A DNA stretch of 64,000 nucleotides from Sphingobacterium puteale. Its GTDB lineage: Bacteria > Bacteroidota > Bacteroidia > Sphingobacteriales > Sphingobacteriaceae. The stretch is taken from positions 348,049 to 412,048 of the forward strand of contig NZ_RBWS01000007.1 of assembly GCF_003627955.1 (NCBI RefSeq), in the 5' to 3' direction. This document shows, in pieces, positions 16,583 to 25,179 of this stretch. The position numbers and the translations under genes were made by a program. The notes under the pieces were generated by a model, which had not been told where the DNA came from, searched no databases, and saw only the letters and a program-made list of their open reading frames with translations. Each line of letters starts with the position of its first letter. Position 1 is the first letter of the stretch.

Positions 16583-17974
16583 CTAAATCCATTTTTTTAG
16601 CAATTTAAATATTCCATTTTTATAAGGCGGATAAATCCATTTCGAAAGATCATATTTAGATTGACGCATTACAGCACGCTCATGTGAAAATGCCTTGAAG
16701 CCAAAAAAACCATGGCAGCTTCCTTGGCCACTACCGTTTATGCCTCCGAACGGTAAATGGGGATTAGAGACATGGATGAGCACATCATTGACACAGACAC
16801 CTCCGGAAGCTATCTGTTGGATGATAAGCTGGGTATGGTGCTTGCTTTCGCTAAAAATATACAATGCCAATGGTTTTTCGTCTTGATTTACGATAGAAAT
16901 TGCGTCTTCCAATTTGTCATAAGTTATAATAGGAAGGATGGGGCCGAATATTTCTTCGCTCATGATCGCATTATCCAAAGAAACGCCTGTCAACAAGGTC
17001 GGATTTAAAGTTAAATCTTCCGACAGCAAGCCTCCTTCAACCAGCGTTGCCCCACCTTCAACAGATCTTGCGATCAAAGTACTGAGGCGATCAGCATGCT
17101 TCTGATTGATAATCTTAGCATAACGCGTTGGGTCTATTTCACCACTCCCTGTAAAAAACATTTTTTTTACAGCATTTAAGTAATGTTTTACAAATTCATC
17201 CCGCAATCCATTTGGAAGAAGAACATAGTCTGGAGCAATACAAGTTTGCCCTGCATTGATCAATTTTCCCCAGGCTACTTTATTTGCCGCCTTTTCAAGA
17301 TGAGCTGTTTCATCCAGTATAACCGGTGATTTCCCGCCGAGCTCCAAGGTTACGGAACTTAAATGATCAGAAGCAGCTCTCATAATCTGTTTGCCCACCA
17401 CTGAACTACCGGTAAAAAAAATATGATCAAAAGGAAGTTTCAGAAGAGTCTCCGCTGTAGACTTTTCACCTTCGATACAAACGATTTCTTTGCAATCAAA
17501 TGCTTCGGAAATCATCATCCGAATTACGGATGAAGTATATGGACTATGTTCAGACGGCTTCAAAACAATACAGTTACCTGCAGCAATAGCTGACACCAAA
17601 GGGCTCATGGTAAGCTGAAAGGGATAATTCCAGGGAGATATAATCAGAACAGTCCCTTTCGGTTGATATACAATCGAACTTTTTGCCAGTAGGTTCGTCA
17701 ATGACCTTCCCACGCGTTTTGGCCGCATCCATGTTCGCAAATGACGAATAGCAAATTTGATTTCACCATAAATAAATAATACCTCGCTTATTGCAGCTTC
17801 ATTTTTTGATTTGCGTAAATCTTTTGCCAGTGCTTCATAAATTAAATCTTCTTTGCTTTCAATTACACGACGTAATTTGCGTAACTTTTCTATCCGTTCA
17901 TTGACATCACTAAGTCGCAATTCAACTTTAAAAATTTGCTGTTTCTGAAATATGGAATCTATTTGATCGATCAT
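16583..17974 (-). CDS. Aldehyde dehydrogenase, NAD(P)-dependent (class 3-like)
   Basis: This 463-residue enzyme has the ALDH landmarks in order: ISPWNYPFQLTMSPLVSAIAAGN, FTGSSVVGKQIM, the glutamate motif VTLELGGKSPVI, the catalytic cysteine in NAGQTCIAPDYVL, and EEIFGPILPI. The short length and the hydrophobic C-terminus (FKLLKKWI) fit the class-3/fatty-aldehyde group, which may sit on the inner membrane. It probably oxidises medium or long aldehydes to acids. The decayed cytochrome c gene lies just upstream on the same strand, with its restored stop only 12 bp away. Confidence 0.92.
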   Translation of the reverse strand: MIDQIDSIFQKQQIFKVELRLSDVNERIEKLRKLRRVIESKEDLIYEALAKDLRKSKNEAAISEVLFIYGEIKFAIRHLRTWMRPKRVGRSLTNLLAKSSIVYQPKGTVLIISPWNYPFQLTMSPLVSAIAAGNCIVLKPSEHSPYTSSVIRMMISEAFDCKEIVCIEGEKSTAETLLKLPFDHIFFTGSSVVGKQIMRAASDHLSSVTLELGGKSPVILDETAHLEKAANKVAWGKLINAGQTCIAPDYVLLPNGLRDEFVKHYLNAVKKMFFTGSGEIDPTRYAKIINQKHADRLSTLIARSVEGGATLVEGGLLSEDLTLNPTLLTGVSLDNAIMSEEIFGPILPIITYDKLEDAISIVNQDEKPLALYIFSESKHHTQLIIQQIASGGVCVNDVLIHVSNPHLPFGGINGSGQGSCHGFFGFKAFSHERAVMRQSKYDLSKWIYPPYKNGIFKLLKKWI

Positions 17975-17985
17975 GTTATTCGAAG

Positions 17986-19001
17986 TTACTTTTTCTTTGG
18001 CATATTATCTATCCATTGTCGAATCAAATCCACCTTCCTTATGGATTATACTTCGGGCCAATTCAGGCATTGCTGTCCCGGGTTCTGTACTATTCATTCG
18101 ATATAATAAGATAGAATGCGCTGAATCTCCGGGTATAATATCATAGTTTAGCCCACCTGCTCCCCCTCCTACTGATACAGGGGCCTTATCCACACCCAGA
18201 CGTGCAGGAGTATCCTCTTCGTAGTTGAGAAATAATCCTGTGTTAAACGCATCCCCGCCTTTTGTATGACAATGGGCGCAATTGACATCTAAATAAGCCC
18301 GGGAACGATCTTCAAGACTAAATTTAGTCTTATCTGCCCATATCGGCAATTGCGCGACATACTTTAAGTCGGGCATATTTTTCAACAATCCCCTGGCAGT
18401 CCAGTGAGCCAATTGATTGACAGAATCGCCTGAATGGACAAAATTCAGATTACGGGCGTTAGGACCTATTGGCATTAATTGCGATGAACTATTATGACAA
18501 CGCTTACAGTCATTGGTATTTGGCACCATATAATTTGTCCTATGCCTATTCCCCTTGTTATCCACCAAAGTGATCGCCAACTTCGCCCCACGAATATGCT
18601 TAATGGCATCTGTTTGCTCCACATTCCAAAGGTAGTTCATGACTTTCCAGTTATGATCCGCGGGGTCTTTGACCAATAAACGTGTTTCAATAATAATCTT
18701 CTGCCCCTGAACATTAATATAGGAGAAATTTTTAACGATTATTGTTGAATCCGAAAAATCTAAAGGTCCTTGTGACGTGTACGCAATTGATTTTCCAGAA
18801 GAAACAAAAATAAAACGATCTTTAACAGTATAATCTGAAAACAAAGGTGTACTTAATTCATATGGGAGAATACCTTCTTTCGGCAATAGATCACTCAACT
18901 TTCCCTTGAAAAATCCATAATCAGAAAGCTTCTCTTTAAACACGAATGAACTACTGACCTGTTCCGATTTATTGTTCCCCTGTCGGCAGCTTTAAATTTA
19001 C
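17986..19001 (-). pseudogene. Decayed diheme cytochrome c gene (SO2930-like), broken at both ends
   Basis: The open frame 18943-18005 (GTG start, 312 residues) has two heme motifs, CKRCH and CAHCH, within sequence typical of the SO2930-type cytochrome family (GILPYELSTPLFSDY, NDCKRCHNSS, DVNCAHCHTKGG). Two faults are visible. At the end, dropping one G near 18031-18037 lets the frame run on as HKEVDLIRQWIDNMPKKK to a stop at 17986, the normal-looking tail. At the start, in-frame codons upstream read SCRQGNNKSEQVSSS, like the mature end of a lipoprotein, but stop codons replace the signal sequence. Without export no heme could be attached. A sequencing error could explain one fault, not easily both. 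Confidence 0.7.
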
Positions 19002-19162
19002 CATTTCATAAGTATTTTTAGATTTACTATCGTAAAAAACGTAGTTTTTAAATGCCTACTTCCGGTTATTTATTTTCTTGCCTTATGAAAAGATTAAAAA
19101 AACAAAAATGAATTATAATTGTAAAGAGAAAGTGACATTCAACAATTTAAAAAAATATCAAC

Positions 19163-19834
19163 ATGTACAAGATTATGAATATGATAGCGATTGCAGGCTT
19201 TAGCGCAGTACTCCTTTCATCAACCCCAGCTTCAAAGCAAACAGCAAATCATCGCTATGCGATTGAAGCAATTGAACAAAGTCAGCTCACAAAAGACCAA
19301 GAGGGCACAGATTCCCTATTGCAATACTTTAATGAGACAACGAACGAACTTGAAAAACAAGTTGCCGGACTCAGTCAGGCTCAGTTACAATTTAAATCTG
19401 CTCCGGAAAAATGGTCAATCAGCCAATGCCTGGAACACATTGTACTATCTGAACGAATGATATTTGACATGGCAAAAGCAGCATTGACAAAGGCGCCACA
19501 ACCCGAAAGAAAGAGCGAAGTGCAAATGACCGACGACAATCTAAAAACGACAATTACTGATCGAAGCCATAAATTTCAGGCTCCGAAAGAACTTCAGCCG
19601 ACCGGTATCTACAAAGATTCCAAAACGGCTTTGGCTGATTTTCGTGCTGCGCGACAACCAGTAATCGATTACATTACGAAAGCAGATGTGAAAGACCTTC
19701 GCAATCATATCAACGATTACCCAACAGGCGTCGTCGACGGTTACCAAGGTTTGATGTTTATTGCCGCACATTGTGCCCGGCACACCAAACAGATTGCAGA
19801 GATAAAAGCGGATCCTAACTTTCCAAAACAATAA
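19163..19834 (+). CDS. DinB-like protein with signal peptide
   Basis: This is a 223-residue protein. After a hydrophobic N-terminus (MIAIAGFSAVLLSSTPA), the body is a DinB/YfiT-type four-helix bundle: SLLQYFNETTNELEKQVAGL, PEKWSISQCLEHIVLSERM, and HCARHTKQIAEIK near the end. The three histidines expected to bind a divalent metal (in LEHIV and HCARH) are present. Some relatives are metal-dependent thiol transferases, but the substrate here cannot be told. Export to the periplasm is unusual for the family. It is followed after only 4 bp by an SRPBCC protein, so they form an operon. Confidence 0.8.
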   Translation: MYKIMNMIAIAGFSAVLLSSTPASKQTANHRYAIEAIEQSQLTKDQEGTDSLLQYFNETTNELEKQVAGLSQAQLQFKSAPEKWSISQCLEHIVLSERMIFDMAKAALTKAPQPERKSEVQMTDDNLKTTITDRSHKFQAPKELQPTGIYKDSKTALADFRAARQPVIDYITKADVKDLRNHINDYPTGVVDGYQGLMFIAAHCARHTKQIAEIKADPNFPKQ

Positions 19835-19838
19835 GATT

Positions 19839-20288
19839 ATGAAGAAAATGAATTATCAGATCATCATCGACGCGACGATTGATCATGTGTTTGAGACAAT
19901 GCTCAATAAAGAAACCTATAAAAAGTGGACGGCTGCCTTCAATCCAACTTCTGATTTTGAAGGTAGCTGGGAAAAGGGTTCCAAGATTTATTTCACAGGC
20001 ATTAATAAAGATGGTGAAAAAGAAGGCATGGTTGCGGAGATAGCCGAAAATATTCCAAATAAATACATCTCCATTCGTCATTACGGTATATTAGACAAAG
20101 GCAAAGAGATCACCGAAGGACCGGCTGTCGAAGATTGGGCCGGCTCATTGGAGAATTATAGTTTTACCGAGCTTGATGGTAAAACATTATTAAAAGTTGA
20201 TGTAGACACCAATGAAGAGTATATTGAATATTTTGATGAATCGTGGCCAAAAGCTTTACAAATACTTAAAGAAATCAGTGAAAAATAA
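19839..20288 (+). CDS. SRPBCC/AHSA1-like domain protein
   Basis: This 149-residue protein has the START-like helix-grip pattern of the AHSA1 group: IIIDATIDHVFETMLNKETYKKWTAAF at the N-terminus, WEKGSKIYFTG, and the long final helix SWPKALQILKEISEK. The fold forms a deep hydrophobic pocket for a small ligand. Function is unknown. It starts 4 bp after the DinB-like gene; such pairs of small stress-type proteins are common in Bacteroidota. It ends shortly before a bidirectional terminator. Confidence 0.82.
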   Translation: MKKMNYQIIIDATIDHVFETMLNKETYKKWTAAFNPTSDFEGSWEKGSKIYFTGINKDGEKEGMVAEIAENIPNKYISIRHYGILDKGKEITEGPAVEDWAGSLENYSFTELDGKTLLKVDVDTNEEYIEYFDESWPKALQILKEISEK

Positions 20289-20335
20289 TAATCGACAGGA
20301 TAGATCTCCATAAAAAGATGCTATCGTTGGAATAG

Positions 20336-20375
20336 AAAAAAGGCCAAATCTTATTTAAAGATTTGGCCTTTTTTA
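20336..20375. terminator. Bidirectional terminator between the SRPBCC gene and tRNA-Leu
   Basis: A 16-bp stem AAAAAGGCCAAATCTT/AAGATTTGGCCTTTTT has T-runs in both orientations. It can end the plus-strand operon and the minus-strand tRNA-Leu. Confidence 0.9.
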
Positions 20376-20377
20376 AG

Positions 20378-20461
20378 TGCCCAGGAGCAGATTCGAACTG
20401 CCACGCCCATACGAGCGCCACCCCCTCAAGATGGTGCGTCTACCAATTTCGCCACCTGGGC
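20378..20461 (-). tRNA. tRNA-Leu (GAG)
   Basis: The minus strand reads GCCCAGGTGGCGAAATTGGT as the 5' end and closes with a matching CCTGGGC acceptor stem. The anticodon loop TTGAGGG gives GAG on the stem CCATC/GGTGG. A long variable arm (GGCGCTCGTATGGGCG) confirms a class-II tRNA, and the T-arm carries TTCGAAT. The CCA end is not encoded. Confidence 0.95.
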
Positions 20462-20535
20462 TCATATTCGCCTTTGGTATCACAAAAATAAATATTTTTC
20501 CTTCTTTTGCAAGGCGAAAAATGCTTTTTCATGCT

Positions 20536-21414
20536 TTATTTCACTAAATTCCTATTGATCAAGGTTCTAATTACACCATCAACCAAACCAACACGGGGTA
20601 CAATGATCTGCTTTAGCCTTCCATGCTTCATAATCGTCAGAAAAATCTCACTTGCAGGAATGATGACGTCAGCTCTATCTTCATTGAGTCCCAATAAAAT
20701 AATACGTTCTTTTAAAGAAAATGATGCCAAATGTTCATAAACAGCTTTTAATTTGGCGTATGATAATGGCTTATCAACTTTTTCATCAGACAATCGCGCT
20801 AATTTATTGATGTTGCCTCCTGTTCCGATCCCAATGACTTGTTTATACATATGCGTATTGCTTCGAACCCACTCTTTAAGCTCGTCCCAGGTTTCTGTTT
20901 TATCCTGATTATCCAAGATACGTATCGTACCTAAATTAAAGGACCTGGAATTTACCAGAACACCATTCGCAAATAAAGATAATTCAGTACTACCGCCACC
21001 TACATCAATATAAAGATACACCTTATCTTTTTCCATCTTATTATCCCAATGGCTATTGTAGATAATCTCAGCTTCCTTAGCCCCCTCTATAATATCTATA
21101 TTGATCCCGTTTTTCTTAATTTCCGCAACAATATCGGCACCATTTTTGGCATCACGCATCGCAGAGGTTGCACAAGCCATATAGTCTTCCACATGATAAA
21201 CATCCATCAGTTCACGAAATGCTTTCATTGTTTTTATCAAGCTCTCTGCCTTTCTAGGAGAAATTTCCTGTTGAATAAATGCATCATCGCCCAGACGTAA
21301 AGGAACACGTAAAAGCGTATTTTTTTTAAAATTGTATTGATCCTTTTGGCCAATGATATCAGCGATCAAAAGACGGACCGCATTGGAGCCTATGTCTATA
21401 GCAGCGTATCTCAC
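20536..21414 (-). CDS. Ppx/GppA family phosphatase
   Basis: This 292-residue ASKHA-fold protein has AAIDIGSNAVRLLIADI at the N-terminus, the polyphosphate/guanosine-pentaphosphate family signature YIDVGGGSTELSLF near residue 140, and IGIGTGGNINKLARL near 200. The enzyme either degrades polyphosphate from the chain end or converts pppGpp to ppGpp; motifs alone do not decide. It lacks the long C-terminal HD domain of E. coli Ppx/GppA, as is common in this phylum. The start codon is GTG. Confidence 0.88.
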   Translation of the reverse strand: MRYAAIDIGSNAVRLLIADIIGQKDQYNFKKNTLLRVPLRLGDDAFIQQEISPRKAESLIKTMKAFRELMDVYHVEDYMACATSAMRDAKNGADIVAEIKKNGINIDIIEGAKEAEIIYNSHWDNKMEKDKVYLYIDVGGGSTELSLFANGVLVNSRSFNLGTIRILDNQDKTETWDELKEWVRSNTHMYKQVIGIGTGGNINKLARLSDEKVDKPLSYAKLKAVYEHLASFSLKERIILLGLNEDRADVIIPASEIFLTIMKHGRLKQIIVPRVGLVDGVIRTLINRNLVK

Positions 21415-21722
21415 GTTATATTGTTTCTTATATATTATTTGATTAAATCATGCTAAAATAAACACAGTTATTAACAACTGCATTATAGCAATGTTAAGTT
21501 ATTATTAATTTAACAACTCAACAAATCATTTCTTTTCTGATTCTCCTGTATTATTAATGGGAAACCGTATCTATTCCCTTCCCGAAAAATCCCGCCAAAA
21601 CTGATTACAGCGTTATAGACCTATCATTTATCTACAAGGAAGGAATGACAAGGAAACGATCGCATAAAAAAAGGAATATTCACCGGAGTAAATATTCCTT
21701 TTTCTTATTATATAGTCTCTAC
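21415..21722. other. Intergenic region around a terminator
   Basis: This 308-bp stretch upstream of the Ppx/GppA gene holds only the terminator of the following minus-strand lipoprotein gene. Confidence 0.6.
21666..21703 (-). terminator. Terminator of the DUF4142-like lipoprotein gene
   Basis: The stem AAAAAGGAATATT/AATATTCCTTTTT continues into a minus-strand T-run. Confidence 0.85.
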
Positions 21723-22268
21723 TTAATGATGACCGTGCCCTTCCACTTTACCACCAGCTAATTTATAGATTTCTTCCACTTTCTTCAAAGATTCTTCCGA
21801 AATATGAATAACCTCTTTATTGGTGTTATGTTCTTCGTGGGACAATCTGCTATTGATCTCACCTTGTTTTTCCATTACCAATGCTAAAAACGCTTTATCA
21901 TTGAATGCCGCAGTGCTGTCTGATCCGATTGACGTCGGAGTCTGAAACGCTGGTACACCACGCTGCGTATCGCCTACATGCAGCTCCTTTGACAAACCGT
22001 CCAATTCAGGCAATACAGTCGCATAAGCTTCTTTAATTTTAGCCGCTACATTCTTCACTTCTGCTGAAGTAGATTGTTTTGCCGCTACGTCTGCAAGATT
22101 CACTAGATAGTTTCCGTTCTCACCAACGAATTTAATCATTGCAAAAGCATCGCCATCTGCTAAAGATGCATTGGCATATTGACGCTGTCTATTTGCAGCT
22201 GTTTCACCACAAGACGCAAATAAAGTACTTGCACAAGCAGCTGCAATAAATAACTTATTAATCTTCAT
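21723..22268 (-). CDS. DUF4142-like lipoprotein
   Basis: This 181-residue protein has a lipoprotein signal ending LFASC-GE (cysteine at about residue 20), so it should be anchored in a membrane facing the periplasm or surface. The mature part is helical and resembles the DUF4142 ferritin-like bundle (FVGENGNYLVNLADVAAKQS, VKNVAAKIKEAYATVLPELDGLSKEL). The tail is rich in histidine (VEGHGHH), which could bind metal. No biochemical role is established for the family. Confidence 0.72.
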   Translation of the reverse strand: MKINKLFIAAACASTLFASCGETAANRQRQYANASLADGDAFAMIKFVGENGNYLVNLADVAAKQSTSAEVKNVAAKIKEAYATVLPELDGLSKELHVGDTQRGVPAFQTPTSIGSDSTAAFNDKAFLALVMEKQGEINSRLSHEEHNTNKEVIHISEESLKKVEEIYKLAGGKVEGHGHH

Positions 22269-22343
22269 ATCAATTTTGTTAATTATACAAAAGTAGATAA
22301 AATATACATTCTTCGAAACCTAATCAGCGAAAAGAAGCAAAAA

Positions 22344-24920
22344 TTAAGCAACATTTCTTCCCGCATTAATCACACCGAAGATTGTGCGTGCGATCAGCTT
22401 TGAATAATCCTCCCTTTGTGCCTCATCCAGCTTATCTGAATTGAGTGCACGAATCGCATAATGCTGAATAACCAATAGCGGCAAAACAATGCCTTCCCGG
22501 GCCAAAATTGACTCACGGTCTACCGGGTAATTCTCCATCAATTTGGACGTACCGCTAAGTTTTAATAGATATTCTTTGGTAATCTGATATTCTGCATACA
22601 GATTTTTCCAAAATTCACCATATACTTTATCTTCCTTCATATATGCCGTGATATCAAAATTCGATTTGGTCATGGACATCATACAGTTGTCAATCAAGGT
22701 TTGGAAGAAGCCGGAAGAAACATACAGCTGTTGCACGTCTTTCCATAGATTATTTTTCTCGGCCCATTGCAACGCAGTCCCTACCCCATAAAATCCCGGG
22801 ATGTTTTGTTTCAGCTGGCTCCACGAGGTTACAAAACTGATCGCCCGTAAATCCTCAAGACGCAGCTCACGTCCCGAATTCCTTTTTACTGGACGACTTG
22901 AGATATTGATTGACGACAGTGCTTTCAAAGGAGACATCGTTTCCAAATAAGGCAGGAATAACTTATTGGTACGAAGATCCATAAATTTATGATGGCTCAA
23001 TTCGGCCAGTTTATCAATAATCTCCTGTTGATGCTTGGTCAGGGTATCGCCTACACGTTGTTTCAAGTCAGAAATAATACCGGCGTGTAGGAGCTGCTCG
23101 ATATTGAATCGCGCTGTATCCAACGAGCCATACTGGCTACTTATCGTCTGACCTTGGATCGTTAATTGAATATGATCATTGGCAATTTCCTTGCCCATAG
23201 AAGCATAAAACCGTTGTGTTTTACCGCCACCACGCGCCGGAGGTCCACCACGGCCGTCAAAAAAGACAAGATCAACATCATACTCACGCGATATTGCCGT
23301 CAACTCTATTTTTGCTCTATAGATTGACCAATTCGCCATGAGATATCCCCCGTCTTTTGTACTATCCGAATAGCCTAGCATAATGGTCTGCTTGTTTCCT
23401 CTTAGCTTCAAATGTGCTTTATATTCTTTATTGCTGTATAAAGTCTTCATCACATCCGCTGCTCTGGTCAGATCATCCACTGTTTCAAATAGAGGAACGA
23501 AATCAATTGTTAATGCTTCTTTCTTCCAGCCCGACCACAAAAACAACTGACGCAATCCAAGGATATCACTTGCTTGCTGGCAATTACTAATAATAAAACG
23601 TTGTGCGGCGCGCTCAGACCCCGAACGTTGGATCTCCTTGAGCAATTTGATCACACCTGAAGTGTCTTTCGTCAATGGATCTGCATCCTCTGGGACAGTA
23701 AGATCCAGTTCTTTAAACTTCAACACTTTTTGTTTATCGACCTCACTCAGTTCCAGGTAATTTAATGGAACCCCAGTAGCCTCCTGATTCTGTTGAATCA
23801 GATATGCTGTTGCTTCACGAAGGATACGGCTATCCTGTCTGATATCTAAGGTTGTGAAAAAACAACCGAATGTCATTACTTTACGAAGCAAGTCATCAAC
23901 AATCTCAACAAAAAGACCATTGTGATATTCTTCCAGGACGTTTTTAATAGCTTTTAAATTCGTAATAATGTTATCCGTTTCATCTTTTGGATTTTCAACA
24001 GGATTAAAGCTATTGTCGTAAAACAAAGTCTGCAAGTTCTCCATATACTCTTCGACTCCTCTGAATGTAATACGGCGTCGTACAATACGGAAATCGCGGT
24101 AATAACATCTAAACAAAATAGTGCGCAATAAAGCTGCCACCTTTTTGGTACTCTCAACGCTGACATTCGGATTTCCGTCACGGTCTCCTCCTGGCCAAAA
24201 GCCCAATTCGATGAGCTGTTTTACTTCCTCAGTATCGACATCCAATTCATCGTCAATAAAAGACTGGATTTCTGAAGCGACTTTATAAAACACATTTTCC
24301 AGGAACCAGGCTAAACTGGCAGCTTCATCTACTGGCGTTGGCTTATTTTTATTGATGAATGGCGTTTTGCCGAGTTGTTGCAGTAACAAATGTATACTAT
24401 GGATATCGTTGGTCTTTATTGCATCAATCAAATCATTGATAATCCCCAATACAGGCCCCGGATAAAATTGGGTAGGGTGTGCCGTCAGTACCAGACGAAC
24501 TGAAAAATCTTTTAATTTGGAAACGATTTTTCGTCGCATGTCACCATTGCCTTCCGCATTTTTGATCAATGCCCCCAAGACATTTTCATCGTCGCCGCGC
24601 CCCACCATTTGAAATGATGAATCCTCTATCGCGTCAAACAATACCACCTGGCGTTCTATATACTGGACAAAACGAAACAATAAATCAATACGCTGTTCTT
24701 CCGAAGAAAACTCTTCATGCTGATCAAAAAAACTCTTTATGATCTCATCTGGAGTTAAATGTTGATCAACCCCCTTCTCACATTGCTTTGCAAAAAATGG
24801 CAATAAAGTACCTGTATCCTTAACACGTTGGAATGGCAATGTTAAAAACAAACTTTTAAAAAGCTCAAAGCGTGTCAATACCTCGTCCTGAAAGACGGCT
24901 TCATTTTTACTTTGCTTCAT
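22344..24920 (-). CDS. ppc: Phosphoenolpyruvate carboxylase
   Basis: This 858-residue enzyme carboxylates phosphoenolpyruvate to oxaloacetate to refill the TCA cycle. The catalytic histidine is in VLTAHPTQFYPGPVL (about residue 148). LGYSDSTKDGGYLMANW and the glycine-rich loop FFDGRGGPPARGGGKTQ follow, a variant of FHGRGGxxGRGGxP. The C-terminus ends GVINAGRNVA and lacks the canonical QNTG, seemingly a branch feature because all else is intact. It is transcribed alone. Confidence 0.93.
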   Translation of the reverse strand: MKQSKNEAVFQDEVLTRFELFKSLFLTLPFQRVKDTGTLLPFFAKQCEKGVDQHLTPDEIIKSFFDQHEEFSSEEQRIDLLFRFVQYIERQVVLFDAIEDSSFQMVGRGDDENVLGALIKNAEGNGDMRRKIVSKLKDFSVRLVLTAHPTQFYPGPVLGIINDLIDAIKTNDIHSIHLLLQQLGKTPFINKNKPTPVDEAASLAWFLENVFYKVASEIQSFIDDELDVDTEEVKQLIELGFWPGGDRDGNPNVSVESTKKVAALLRTILFRCYYRDFRIVRRRITFRGVEEYMENLQTLFYDNSFNPVENPKDETDNIITNLKAIKNVLEEYHNGLFVEIVDDLLRKVMTFGCFFTTLDIRQDSRILREATAYLIQQNQEATGVPLNYLELSEVDKQKVLKFKELDLTVPEDADPLTKDTSGVIKLLKEIQRSGSERAAQRFIISNCQQASDILGLRQLFLWSGWKKEALTIDFVPLFETVDDLTRAADVMKTLYSNKEYKAHLKLRGNKQTIMLGYSDSTKDGGYLMANWSIYRAKIELTAISREYDVDLVFFDGRGGPPARGGGKTQRFYASMGKEIANDHIQLTIQGQTISSQYGSLDTARFNIEQLLHAGIISDLKQRVGDTLTKHQQEIIDKLAELSHHKFMDLRTNKLFLPYLETMSPLKALSSINISSRPVKRNSGRELRLEDLRAISFVTSWSQLKQNIPGFYGVGTALQWAEKNNLWKDVQQLYVSSGFFQTLIDNCMMSMTKSNFDITAYMKEDKVYGEFWKNLYAEYQITKEYLLKLSGTSKLMENYPVDRESILAREGIVLPLLVIQHYAIRALNSDKLDEAQREDYSKLIARTIFGVINAGRNVA

Positions 24921-25179
24921 ATTTAAATCTTTGAAAAATGGTCAAGAGAGTTTAGGCGACTCTTGAGTTTCTGTAATATATCTGAAATTACCCTACGCAC
25001 CAAATATAGCAATATTATATTTAAACAAATAAAAAAATATAAATTAATCAAAAAAAACATCAAAATATTATAAAGATATTAATGAAAATTCGTAATTTTT
25101 CGTTTTTAGTATATTATCGCAACAAGCAGGGAACCCTCAGGCTAATATAGCCTTATCTCGTATATTTGTGCTATACATT

